DNA from: Apiospora phragmitis | Taxonomy: Eukaryota > Ascomycota > Sordariomycetes > Amphisphaeriales > Apiosporaceae | Length of the DNA stretch: 64,000 nucleotides | Reading direction: 5' to 3' | Assembly: GCA_038363925.1 (NCBI GenBank) | Contig: JAQQWL010000015.1 | Span: 2,604,001 to 2,668,000, forward strand | In this document: in pieces, positions 45,660-59,148 of the stretch | How positions within the stretch are numbered: the first letter of the stretch is position 1 | How the letters are laid out: each line of letters opens with the position of its first letter | Notes under the pieces: model-generated | What the model saw: the letters and a program-made list of their open reading frames with translations, nothing else | The model's database searches: none | Told to the model about the DNA's origin: nothing | Translations under genes and position numbers: made by a program

Positions 45660-48600
45660 CTTTATATAACACTCGTTAAAGCATAGCTCTTTTAAACTCC
45701 ACGCCGTCTCGTATATATAAAGAAAGTATATTACGTATAAATAGCTAATAACTAGTATATATTATAATATCTAGGTTATATATAGAAAAATTAATATTAT
45801 AGACCGAGGAATAAGTTATTAAAGTTCCTTTTACCACTTAAATTAAATTAGGCTTACTTTATAATTTAATTAATAATTTAATCGAAAAAGAGATTTAAAG
45901 ACTTATATTATTACGTATACTCGATCTTACTATAATAAAAGCAGTAGTTTAATAATATACGAGGAAATATTTCCTTAACGATAAGAAATTTCTATTCGAT
46001 ATTATTTCGATATTAAATTTCTTATAAATGCCTTATATTATTAATAATAGCTGTTAAATAATTGTTCGTTTAATTAAAAAAAGCTCCCTCGATTTATTAA
46101 ATAAGTTATTTAATAAGATATAACTTAATATTTTTTAACATTTTAAAAAATATATATTCGCGAAAACTATTAAGAATTAAATATTATTTTTAAAAAATTA
46201 AAAGAAATTAAGTTTAAGTATAATTATATTTAGGCGAGCATTTTAATTTAAATCGACTTTTCTTATTTTTAAAAAATATATAATCGCGAAAAGAAAGGAA
46301 ATATAATATTAATTAGCTATGATCTCGACCTTTTTTATAATAACCCCTTTTAAGATATTACGGATAGGCGGTAGGTAAATATTTTTTTTATATAATTATT
46401 TAGAGATTATAGTCCCGGGAGCTTTGCCGGAAATGATCTTTATACGAAGAAAACCGTCTATAAAGGTATCTAATTTTTAAGACATTGTATTACTTTAATT
46501 ATTCGTCAGCCTTTTAAGTCTACACTTTATATCGATGGTTTAGAGAAATTTATTTATTATAATAGTTTTTAAATTAATATCCTATATTTCCGGGACAACC
46601 TAGAGCTGCTTTATATCTTTTTAAAAAGGCGATATTCCTCGTTAAAAACTAAGTATTTCGTCGACCTAGATGAGAGGAAGATTTATAACTTTAGCTCGTA
46701 GGTAAGGCTCTTTTTTAGGGCTTCTTCTCGTGATAATCCTAGCTATTAAATACTTATAAACGTAAGACTCTAAAGATAAAATTATAGAGGATAGTATAGG
46801 TATATTATTAAGCTAATTAAGATAAAAGAAAGAACCGCTAATTACCCTAAGGTAAATAGTGGTATATAAAGAGTACGAAGACTACGCCTGCGCCTGCGCT
46901 ATATAAAGCCCTGCGGGTTATATATGCCTGATTTACTTGCGACACTTATGGTTATCTATATAAGTATATATTAAATAAACCCTTTCCTCTTTTATATTGT
47001 TTAGGGATAATAGGTAATATTTTAGCCTATTAATTTATCTCCTATCCTTTATTTTCGAGCTTTTTTTATTACTTTTTTTATGCCTTTATAAACTAGTATC
47101 TAGTCGTTTTTCACTCGATTAATAACCTTTTATATCTATAAATAAGAGGTTAAGCTTAGGGTCTCTTTTATAATAAATATAAAATATTAAATACTTATTA
47201 TTACCTACGAACTTTACGGATATTATTATATTATTAATTTCGAATCTAAATATACGCCTCTTTATTACGATAACTTACTTTTAAATAATTTAATATTAAG
47301 GCCGGGCCTAAATAAATTGTTTATTTTAAATAATTATAATTATATATTAAAAGCTTTACTGCCGCTATTTACGTTCCTCGTCGTGTCGGCTAACCCTTAG
47401 TTATTATAATAGTATCCTTTACCGGATTATTTATCGAAACTATTAATACCTTCACTTCTAATATATATACCCTCGTATAACGTTCTAGGTAAATATAATT
47501 TCTAGCCTTTATAAAAAATCACGTCGGAAGGCTTTTATAGTCTTTTTTAATACTTCTATATAGCTAGGGCGATAACGGCGGATAATATACACCCGAGCCT
47601 TAATAATAACAACAGCATCCCTAAAGACCCTTGTAATTAAGGCTTAGGTCTAGAGACGAAATCGGCGCTCACTATAAGCTCTATATTATTAAGTAATATT
47701 AAAAAAGTGAATATTAAACGCGCTTAAGAATATACAATAAGACTTTACGAAATATAACGTAGGGGCTGCGATAATAGTAATACTAAAGTTAATATTAACG
47801 AGGGGAATATCTCGGTAATTAATATTACTAAGCCACGATATCGGTATAACTAGCCTAAATATATAAGCGAGAAATTCTATAAGCGTAAAAAGTACCTTCG
47901 ACACTATATTAATACGTAAGAAATTTACCGCCCTTATTAAGTTTTCTTTTTCTTTTTTTTTTTATCCTTTATTTATAATCTAATTTATATAATTATAATA
48001 TAAGAATTATCTCTTTTTAATAAGTTTATAATACTTTTTTTATAAAAAAAAGCCGTTTAATCGCTACGATAACTACGTTTCCTACTTAAACCTACACGCT
48101 TATTAAAAGCTTCGTATAGGGCGTACTAAATACTTTTTAAAAGCCTTACTTTTTTATTTACGAGAAAAAAACCTAAATAAGCGGTAAAAAAAAAAGATTA
48201 TTTACGCATAATAATAAACGTAAAAAGCTTTTTACAGGTCGTATATACTAAATATACGTTACGGAGTTTAGGTTAATAAAAGAGAAAGTTATTATTTAAA
48301 TTTCTTTTATTATTTTTATTATAATAATTCTATAATATAAATTATAAAAAAAAAGAAGCTTTATAAAAAGTAATACAAAATATCTTTTAAGAAATTTACA
48401 CTTAATTTACTTTTTAGCCTCGTTAATAATTTAATTACTAAATATTTAATTATATATATTATTACTGTTCCCTTATAATTGCCCTTATTCCTATCGTCCT
48501 ATACCACTTAGAAAACAGGGACATGCCCCTTAGCTCGCCGGTATATATAATAAACGCGTAACCGTCCCCCGGTATCGCCGCCTTCTAAGCTCTATAATTA

Positions 48601-51600
48601 TTATAATAGGTAGCTTACGTTATAAAAATAAGCAACCTATTTATACCCCCTTATATTATTATATAATAAAATCGATAAATAACTTATATATAAAAATAAA
48701 TCGTAAAAGTATTTAAATTTAGTTTATATACGTACTATAATACCCTAGTATTTAATACTAAATTATTATATACTAAATTTATAAAATAAAAACACTAATA
48801 AAAATAAATAATATATAAATTAAAATATATACACGGATTTTTATATAACTTATATATTAATATTATTATATAATAGTTAATACCCTATTATTATAAATAA
48901 TTAATTATAAGCCAGCTATTAGTATAAAACTTTTATTATTTTATTATTTATCGCGCCCGAAGATATTAATATAGAGCTATTATACCCTTAATATACATTT
49001 TATTTATAATAAAATCAAGTAAATAATTAATATTTTAATAATAAGATATCGATAAGGGTATCTATTTACCCCTAGTTTAAGTACTATATAAATACTAAAT
49101 ATAGCTCTCATTATAAGTATAAGCCACTAACTATTAATAGCTGCCTATTTTTTTATATGGGATTAATTAATAAGCTAGAGGGGTAGTAAATAAAGTATTA
49201 TTAACATTATTATTACATCTCTAGCCTTTAGCCCCAGTAGCTTTAAATCCGTATATTAATAAGAATATAAGTAGATTAAATAAGCCTATAGGAAAACCTT
49301 TATATCTAGCTTATTTAATTACTATCTAACCTATTTTAATATCGGGTCTATAATTTACGCGCGCGCTGCTTCTTAGCTTTCTCTCATAGTTTTAAAAAGC
49401 CCCTCTTAAAGTTTAAAATACGCTCTTACTTAATATTTACTGCCCTGAGCTATAAGTTCTTTTTTTAAAAGCGACCTAGCTATTTAACAAGATACTTACT
49501 CTTCTTATTTCGTAGCCGCTTATTAATTAGCTCGACGCCGGTATTATTACCCTAAAAGCTGGCGTCGAAATTTTTAATTATATTTAAATTAATATTAATT
49601 ATAACTTCTTATAAATTATTTTTATTTTTAAAGCCTTATTATTTAATAAGGTATTAAACAGTTCGACCTTTTTTTATTTAGTAAGTAATTTTTTTACTTA
49701 TTAAATATCTTATTCCTTACTAAGTAGCCCCGGTGTTTCTATAGTAATATCGGCTACGTCAACCGATTTTGTTTAGTTTTCTCCGGCGGAATCTAATATA
49801 ACGGAATCTTAATTCGTATTAGAAATTAAAAGTATTTTTATTAAAAAAGATTACTTAAGGTCGACAAATAACTGTTTAAGCCGTAAATTAAGTATACCGA
49901 GTAATAGTACATTTTCGATAGATTTATTAATAGGCGAGAGTTCTATATTATTTTAAATAAATAAAAATATATTAAATATTTTTAATAAAATAATAATATT
50001 AAATATATTATTAAGTGGAAACCTTAATTATAACGAACGAGGCGTATTAAAAGAAAGTTTATAAAGACCGTTATTATTTTTTTACGCATTAATAATTACT
50101 TAATTAAAGATTTCTTATTTTTAATTTTAAATTCTTAAGAAGGTATAAATATTTATATTTATAATTAAGTATAAAATCGATTTTATAGGTTTACTTAACG
50201 GTAATAATATTCGGCTCTATTATTTAAATCTTCCTATATTTAAGGTCTATTTTCCTCGACTTTAATAATAAGCCTCTTAATCCCGTAAATATTATCGAAG
50301 TAATAGATTAAATTAGGTCGGCAAACGAAAATAGATCAGCATAAGAGATATAAGTATAGAATCGAGATCGAGTCTTTTTAACTTATAATAAATTCGGATA
50401 TATAACGTGAAATATAACGTTTTTAAGTAAAGAGGTTAAGAAATTGCCTTATTTTTTAACTCGCCGGGAGTAGGGTATTATAAAAATAAATTAAATAATA
50501 TCCGGTATAAGTAACGGCGTGGCGAAATTTAATTAAATTATATCGCGGTAGGAAGGCTTTATTATCAAGGTAATATTAATAATAGTTTTTTATCCTTTTT
50601 TATTAATAATTTACGAGCTATATAAGAAATAAAATTCGGTAAAACTATATTTTTAAAAGTAAAAAAGCTAATTATAATTATAAATATATTTCTATTTTTT
50701 CGTAATCGAAATTTTAATTTAAAAAAGTTAGGTAAAAATCTCGATAATAAAATAAATAAGGGTATATATTATTTACTTTTTTATTTTTTAACCGTAAAAA
50801 GCTATAAAATAGCGGGTATTAAAAAGCCGTAACGCTTTTTAATATACAATACGATAATTATTTATTTATAATATAATTAGGTCGTATAAAACTATAACTT
50901 ATATATTATTACGCGCTATTACTCGATTCGATAAAAAAACGGCGAAACGAGCGCGTTTAAATATTATATAATAAATACGGTTAAATTAGACCCGGCGCTA
51001 GTCTTTTATTTCTTATTTACTTTTAAAATGTAAGACGCGGCTATAATTTTATTAATAAGTTTCTAATATATTAATTATTAATTAACTCTTTTATTTATAG
51101 AACTAGTTTTTCTAAGTTATTAAATATTTACGGTTTTTTTTAAAGCCGACCGTATCTATTTTATAAAAGAGCGCCTAAATTTATAATATAACTTCGCTAT
51201 ACTAATATTATTTATATAAAGTTTCTCTTTATTTAGCCGGTAATATTAACGAGAAATTAAGGTCTCTCTTTATAAATACCGATCGAAAATGTTCGGTAAA
51301 ATTACGCCGGGGTTTTAAATTAAAAAAATTTATAATTTTATTAATATTAATTAAGTTTATTAAGTAATATTTTATTAAAGTTTTTAAATTTTTATATATA
51401 ATAAACTTTATAATTTAGCTTATAAAATAGCCGTTATTTAAGATTACTACGTTAATTAACGATATAGAATCGATAAAAGAAAGGCACATACTATTTATTT
51501 TAATTAATACTTCGCGTCGAGAAGTATATAAGCCTATGCTTTCGAAAAAGCTAGCGCGTACGGCCTATACAAAGGCCTAGGTTCCCTAAGAATTAAGACT

Positions 51601-52900
51601 TTTTAGTTTATTTTTCGGCCCTTCGGCGGACTATTCGGGAAAGATTAGCTAGTCGAGCTTATTATCCGCCTATTTTAAGATCTTATAGCTTTTACCTGGC
51701 CGAGGTGTTAAGGTAATGATCTAATTTACCGTCTTAAAGTCTTTAAACGTTTAGGCGGATAGAAAATTTACGAGCTAATATAAAATAGGTTAAGCGAACA
51801 GAAGTAGTAAACTATCTTCTCTTTCGATCTTTTTAATTAAAAAGTACTTAGGTTTATTACGTTAATTAAAAATCCTACCTTAAAATCTTATAACTTACTT
51901 TTTTAACGTATCTTATATACCTCTAATATGTTCCCGCTTAAAGTCTACCTTAAACTCTAGCTCTTTATCTTTTTAACTAATTATATAAATAATATCCTAA
52001 AGTATACTTAGTAAATACCGAAGCTATAACGAATTACTAAGTCTAGTCTCTAATTTTATAAATAACTTAATAAACTTCCTTAAATCGTATTAATATAAAA
52101 TAATAAGTATTAAATAAATTAATACTATTTACTCGGCTATTTTTATATACGTAATTATAATAATCGCGAGTTTAGAGCTACTTTTATAAGTAAACGTAGT
52201 TTATTATTATAAAAAAAGTTAACCGGCGCTTTTTTTTTAAAAGGCTTAATTTCTTTTAAAATATTAACTTTATAATCACGTTTTTATATATTATAAAATC
52301 GTTATATCTTATTCTTAACGCTTTAAGTAATAACTTTTCCCGTTTTATTAAGCCTTTTTAATATAAATATTCCGATAACTTCGGTAAAATGCTTTATTAT
52401 TTATATATTACGAAGATCGGATTCGAGAAATCGTAATATATATTTATTTAAATTAAAAGCTTATACTCTTTTTCATAACTAATAATATATAACTTCTAAA
52501 GTTTTATCTCTTATTTATAAACCTCTTTATTTTTCCGTTAGAGTTTCTTATAAATAACGTATTTATTAATAATAAATCGCTTCGATAACTTAATTTAAAT
52601 AATAAAATCGAAAACGGCTTTAATATTAAATCGATTATAATAATTTAAAGAAGCTATATTTATTTATATTAAATAAATTACTTAAAGTTTAATAAAAATC
52701 GTAATAAAATAATAATTAATAATAAAATAAAAACAAAAAGATTTATATATAAAAAGACCGTTTATTAACCGAATTAAAAGAATTCTAAGAGGGAAAAACA
52801 GGGTAAGTTCATTAAAAAAAGGTTTTTATAAGTATCTATTTTTAGCTCTATAAAGCCATATTTAGAGCTTCTATTTCGTATAGGACTACCCCTAACTCCA
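45660..52900. repeat. 7.2-kb RIP-mutated transposon graveyard
   Basis: Extreme AT content with no surviving gene. Sampled 60-base lines such as 46141-46200 and 52141-52200 contain no CA and no TG, while CG is retained (TACGTA, TCGCGA). A few patches keep more GC (about 46400-46450, 46860-46930, 51500-51760). I could not identify the original element(s) by translating fragments. Length would suit one or more LTR retrotransposons (inference only). Confidence 0.85.
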
Positions 52901-55900
52901 TTTTCCGCCCAAGTCTGAAAGCAGTGCTTTATTCATATCCATATCTGCCTAAATAGTTAATAGCTCCTAATACACTATAGCAGTTCATTTTTAACAGCTC
53001 CGTTGTCGCAATAGATAAACCGGAGGGACCTGAGCAGGAGTGAGCAATGCCAAGGCTATCAAAGCCGAACCTGAGCCGGCCTGAGCGAAGCCTGAGCAAA
53101 AGCGGCGAGGGTTCATATAATCACTAGCGTCCAGATTGACGAGGTATAACAGGAATGCACGTTGCCCAGCGCGCCCCTATTGCGGACTACCAGAAAGATC
53201 AGGACAATGCTGACACTAGTTGCAATGCTGCCAGCGTTCGCCGCCGTGGGCGGATCAGGAACCTGGTGTTAGCTATGCACATAGAGCTTTCCATTGCCGG
53301 CGCCGACAAGCGTATCGATTGCCCCTCAACACCAAGAAACCATCGCGGCTCTTATTGCAACATCATGCTGCTACCGTTGTTGTCGCTGCTGCCACTGCAC
53401 AACGTGGTGCTGTCGGTCAGGTTCCAGATATCTATAAAACATATCAGCACATATGTTTGTCAATTTCCGAAGACCTACCCGGGTTTGCCCTTCCGTGAAC
53501 ATCTCAGGAGATTCAGACGTGAGTGTTGTGGCCATAGTAGTCTTCCCTGCGTACCTCAGTATCGTCTATTGAAACACATTAAATACGAAACCGAGGGTTG
53601 TGAGGCTACTGCCCAGGACCTTCATTTCTGTACATAATCCCGGCTGACTCCTGAGTCGCAACCCGACCGTAACAACCGGACGAAGAAGCCTTGTATGGTG
53701 TGCGCTTAGCTGCTGATCTGAATCTTGATACTGCGTACGTCCAATACCACACATATCTGAGAAATTGCGCCAGGAACTACCTTGGAAGGGTACGTAACGT
53801 AATAGTCCCCGTTCTAGATCGGAAAGTAACCGCTGTAGCAAGCATTGATTACTTATGTGTCCGTCTGGCGGCCCACGTTATGCATTCAGTCGTGACTCGG
53901 GCTACATCTGGATCTGGTATAAGGTCAGTGGTACTTTTGACAGGAGCCATGGCTTCACTGGGCGATCCACTGGGCACACTACTAAGGCGGGCGTGGGGGC
54001 ATGTCGATCGCTGTCCACCAAAACCCCCCACGCACACGAATCATCCTTGTTTGGACGAACGCGATCTCACCTCCGCTAGTTTCCGCAGCTCTTTGAATAA
54101 CCCTTGCTGCTGGAATAAGCCCATCCCTGTCTTCGTCACACTCCTTGATTGAAGTCAACTCGAGCTATCTCATGTGTTTTTAGCTCCGAGATCGTAAGGC
54201 TGTGGTATTGTCTGCTAGTCAGAATAGAGCTGAGTAAAGGGCGTGCAAGCTATTTCAACGCTCACACTATCTATCACCAAACTTTTAAAAGTCCAGGGTA
54301 AGCGACTTTCGACGTTTATTCCTGCCTATTTCAGCACTCATTCCTCGTTATCTCATTGTCCCGGGATGATGGATTCACCGTTTATTCGAAGAGTTGCCTA
54401 TATTCCCTCCTGGGATCTCCCGTTTATTTTAAAAAGAGCAACACTAACGCCGGGAGTCGGTAGATGTCTAGGTTTACTTAAGCACCAAACATCACGAAAA
54501 GCCATCTTGGGTCCACTGCAAGATGAATGCCGCTACCAAGGTCATCTTCGTACCGCCACTCGGGCCTTTTCAATCGAGTCTCCGTCCATGGTTGGATTGT
54601 TGGACGTATGGCAGGCAGGTAGTTCACTCTTAGTCAGCCTTCAAGGCGGGATGCTCCGAGATATGCACCTTAGATCGAGCCTTGGTCTTCGAACCATTGC
54701 TTTCCAGGGTCGGCGCGTAGACTCTGCGTGATGAAACCGCGGATGGACGGAGTGGTGTGCCCCAGCGAGTAATTAATCCATGCCATTGGCGAAGAACAAT
54801 GTGGCCTGTGAACGGAGACGCCCAGGAAACGATTCGGGAAATAAAATTGTGCCCTAGCCTCGGCGGCAGCAAAGAACCGAGAAGCGAAGCTGACCAGGAC
54901 AAAGAGGGCAAAAAACCCATGTCCTTGGCGAGGCCTAGGGATAAGAGAGACCCAGTATTAAATAAAAATCCATACTCTGGGCGCAAACCAAATAAGGCTC
55001 GGGACGCAGCCAAAAGGGGAAAACGGGGCGCGCTTCGGAAAGCCGGGGTTAGAGGGGCCCTGCTCTTGGTAAAACAAACCGCCGACGACTGAGGTCCCCT
55101 GGCGGTTAAGATTATGGACATGTAGCTCAGGGTATGGATCACAAAGAGCACGGCATGTGACATGGCCTGGATCAGAACAAGACTCGGCCGTTGAATCTGG
55201 ACCTGGAAAACCATGACCTCATTCACCCTGGCCTCGCCAGGCCAGGCGCATGGGCTACAATGTGCATAGCATCACACCCACCCTCCTCTCACCCTGGTAT
55301 TTGAGGCCCAGTGTTCTCTCGGCTCTCTTCAACCTCGTGGCTTTTGTTTCGGGTCCGTTCTTTCGATTCATATCAGGTCAGCCCAGCAGAAACAAGGTAG
55401 CCAGTTATATTTTTTCATGTCTGGACAGATATTGAACAATGGCAAAGATGAACTTTAAACTAGGATTATCTCCCATAAAATAAATTACTCAGTTATTAAG
55501 TGGTTTCTTTCCATTTAGTGAACCAAAATGAACCCGATCTGATGTAGGGCTTCCTAGGTAGGCTACTGTGTAAGATACGACTCTGAGAGCAAGAATAATG
55601 GCGCCCCTGTGCCACCTGAGAAGGCCTTGTATTTAGTCGTCTTCTGGTTTCATTCTCCATACGAAAAGCTCCATGCCATGGGTGTGCCAAGGATCATAAC
55701 TCGTAGCGCCACCCCGCGCCTTAGGAAATGCCTCGGGTTCATCCAAAAACCACGATCTCCGGGTAAGGCCACAGATAGGGATGCTTCTTTCACCCCCGGC
55801 TGACCCTAGGTAGTATCGTAGCGGCAGCATGGAAGTCCAGCTTTGTACGGCATCGGAAAAATGCGGCGTAGCAGTCACTGGGATGCCCACAGTGGTATTC

Positions 55901-57230
55901 CTATCACCTATGTCTCTTGCGGCCTTCCCGCAGCCTTCCCGCACCCCTCCTGTGTCTCCACATGTCTCTGGGTGATTTCAAGGTGGGATTTAGGCATCTC
56001 TGCCCTGCCAAGGTGTGCGGTTTCCTACATAATCTAGTGTTTCGATATCATGAAAATGGCACCATAGATTACGACGTCGGGAAAGATGCGGCCGTGGTAG
56101 TGGCAGGGATGCTCACATTGGGCCTTGGCCAACCCTCCCCTGTTAATCTCGGGTGCAGCTCTCTAACTTGATAGGAGGTAGGAGGCGTCAGGCGTCATTC
56201 TGACCTGCAGACAACCCGCAGCCAACCTCCAAGCCTGCCCACGTCGTACATATTCGTGAGGATGATAGTTGGCTTCCTATACCCACCAGATACGCCGTCG
56301 GCTCCCGGCACCGTAGTTAGATGACAATGAATGCTTCAAGTGGGCTTTGGGTATCCCAGCCAATTGCGACATGCAACCATACGCGACGACAGGGAAGTTC
56401 AGATTGGGCTTTGTATATCCCTACTATATGTACATATGTACTAGATTTTACAGGGAACACGCAGCGGGTTTACATTACCCCTGCCGGATATGATAATTAC
56501 ATAGATGACTGCCGTTGTTCCACACCTCACCCCCACTGTCGTTTCTTGCGTACTGAACCGAGCTGTCGAAGAAGGGCTTGGTAAGATCTCGGGGAAGAGC
56601 CCCAGAGCGAGATTGCGCGACCAGGGTTGCCCAGATTGTGACCAAAAACCGGCCCTACTTAGGTTGCCTGCCTCCCCCTCATTTCTTCTGCAAGTACACA
56701 ATACAACAACAGCGACGGCAACTATCACCTTAGCGGAGAATACGACCAGCGGCAATGATCAAGCCTGGTTGCCCGGCAGCCTTCTTGGTCAGTGAGTGTG
56801 ACAAGGGCAGTAAGGGTTTGGTTCTGATTCAGCTAATAATTGACTATGGCACTTCTAGGGGCTCTTGTCTGTCTATCCTTCCTCTCCTTCTAGGAGGGTG
56901 ATTCGTCAGGCTTATATACAGCTCGCTACGGTGGACAAGAGGGAATCTCCAGACCAGCAAGTTGTGATACCCTCTGGGTCCGACGGCCTCGAGGAACCTT
57001 CTAGCTGGCGTGGTTCGTCTTTTCACGTCTTGTAAGTGTCTAAATACCCCTTTTGTTTACCTCCAAGAAGCAAATGCAATATTTGGTATACTAAAACCTC
57101 ACATACTTGGAAACAGCCACTTCTAGTTCTTCTATACACCTGCATATCCTCTGCACACGACTACTTTCAGGCCATCTCACGAACATACGACCGCCCCGGA
57201 CGAAATAACACATCCGAGTCAGCGGCAAAC
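52901..57230. other. gene-poor region, no recognised gene
   Basis: Composition returns to normal near 52890. CCTGAGC occurs four times between 53031 and 53110. Open frames at 53155-53637, 53691-54152, 54243-54731 (+) and 54630-55226 (-) show no family signature. Around 53207, MLTLVAMLPAFAAVGGSGTW could be the start of a secreted protein but the frame stops at once. I treat all as non-coding or decayed. Confidence 0.5.
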
Positions 57231-57617
57231 ATGTCCACCGCCATCGAGGAATTCAACCACCGCTTCGGAGACGCCATGCGAACAGCAATGAAGAACCATC
57301 TTCGCACGATCCTGCAGAACAAGTTCAGTGGCGATTTGAACCAGGGCCGCTTCACTCTCCAACTAAGCCGCACGCCCACCGACGAACAGTTCGATCTCCT
57401 GAAGAAGAGAATCAGCGACCACGTAGAGAAAATGGAAGCATCGCTCCCCTGCGATACCGAGCACGAGGCCGCGTGGGAGGTGATACAGTTGGTGTTTACA
57501 CAGGTCGTTGGTCCGCTGCTGGTGGATGTGGTTGACCGGTTGCGGATGTCGACTTCGGACATGCTGGCAAGCGATGATGCCGGAGCCAGATTGATCATGG
57601 TCGGGGTTTTTGAGTAG
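57231..57617 (+). CDS. hypothetical small protein
   Basis: 128-residue frame, starting MSTAIEEFNHRFGDAMRTAM, with good fungal codon use. The ATG at 57231 is preferred over 57036 because the leader is pyrimidine- and CA-rich and the upstream residues look non-coding. The protein is soluble and predicted mostly helical, with amphipathic stretches (LLKKRISDHVEKMEASL and WEVIQLVFTQVVGPLLVDVV). No domain is recognised. No intron is required. Its neighbours give no functional clue. Confidence 0.5.
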   Translation: MSTAIEEFNHRFGDAMRTAMKNHLRTILQNKFSGDLNQGRFTLQLSRTPTDEQFDLLKKRISDHVEKMEASLPCDTEHEAAWEVIQLVFTQVVGPLLVDVVDRLRMSTSDMLASDDAGARLIMVGVFE

Positions 57618-59148
57618 TGGCACTCTTCGGGATATATCAAAGCACATTACGTATTTGGATTTGGGATAGTTTTCATGTCTCTCCTTTCGTCCAGTTTCTT
57701 TCATGTCTTACCTCCACCAAGACTGGACTCCGCCGGCCTCTCCACCCGTTACTTATCCTTCGTATGACCCTCTCAAGTAAGTACATGTCATTAATCGTTA
57801 CCACCTGATCACTCGGATACTTTTCAGTCTTTATAAATATCCAATACTAACATCAGTCCTTGCAGAGAGCTCATTCCGCCGGCTTTCAATTATGAAGTGT
57901 TCATTTGGATTTTCATCTGAATATTCGACTCTGCTTTATTATTTACGTAGCAGTTATTCACACTCAATCGACCGTCGCCGTCATTTTTCCGAGAATAGGG
58001 GTAATGCCCTTAAGGTTTCAAAACCGTCTACGCTTGGAAAGTTGCGCGTCTGGCTCCATCTAGTCAAGTGAGATTCAAGCTTATAATATGTTATTCGAGT
58101 TTTAAACCAGAAATGCCGGCTTAGCGACGGACAGGATTGCTGAATCAATGAATCTTTTCAAGCAAAAGACTCTGCAGTACCTTGAATCAAGGATGAATAC
58201 ACTTTTTCGGCATAAGCGCTTCTTCGTGTAGGAAAAAGGGGAGAGTTGGTTTCGTAGATGATTATTCTACATTGACGCTGTCAAGCGAAGGTGTATGAGC
58301 CGGCTAAAGTGGACATTGACATCCTTGATTCCAGCTATACAGAGTCAGCTATCCCATCATCCCCTCAGCTATCCCGCTACTTACACACCGCCAAAAAGCA
58401 AGCGGTGTAACAAACATGGATTCCGGGCTTACGGCAATTGTACTCTGAATCATGCCAAAGAATACCCCTCCTATCAGTTCTGCAGTAGCTGATCTCCATC
58501 CACATACGATGAGAGCGTCTCATGACGGCAGCCAGCCTCTGAAGGGACGTTAGCCTGATTTGTCCTCCCAAGCCGAACAATTCCTTTTGGGCTACGGGGG
58601 CGAAGATCTTGTGGAGGGGCGTCAATCCTGACTTGCTGCCTACGATAACCTGTTGAATTAGATATTCTTATGGTACGACAGCCAGGTGAAAGAATGAATG
58701 AAGCAACGACTCTCTCGCCTGGACGCCAGCTCAGCACCTCAAGGAAAAACAGGTTGGGACCTCAGCATTGTCCATCCCTCAATGTAGGATAACTAGTAGA
58801 AATGCCTCATGTAAACTGTTATGTTTATTCTATACAGATTCTAACCAGTGGATGAAATGCCCATCGCCCTCCTAATAGTACAATCTAGAGAGGAATATAA
58901 TACATGGGTATATATGCGCGTTTCTAATAAAAGTACTACGCCAAGCATGTAACTATATCATATCTTTTTCGCCCCTCTCCTCTTTATCTCATTCATCCAC
59001 ACACATCATTAGGAGAATCGGGTAACCGCCAGTACGTACAGTCAAGGCAGTGAGTGCACTTAATACATATACTATTACACAGAGAGAGAGTCGAGTAAGG
59101 TGCAGAATCGGTAGAGGGGTGGTGCCCGCACATCCAAGGTTCGATTCA
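57618..59148. other. intergenic, no recognised gene
   Basis: Moderately AT-rich but not RIP-like (CA and TG are common). No domain-bearing frame on either strand. Confidence 0.55.

Noticed and set aside
54630..55226. 198-codon minus-strand frame
   Set aside because: No signal peptide, domain or helix pattern, and no sign of selection visible; a chance frame is likely.
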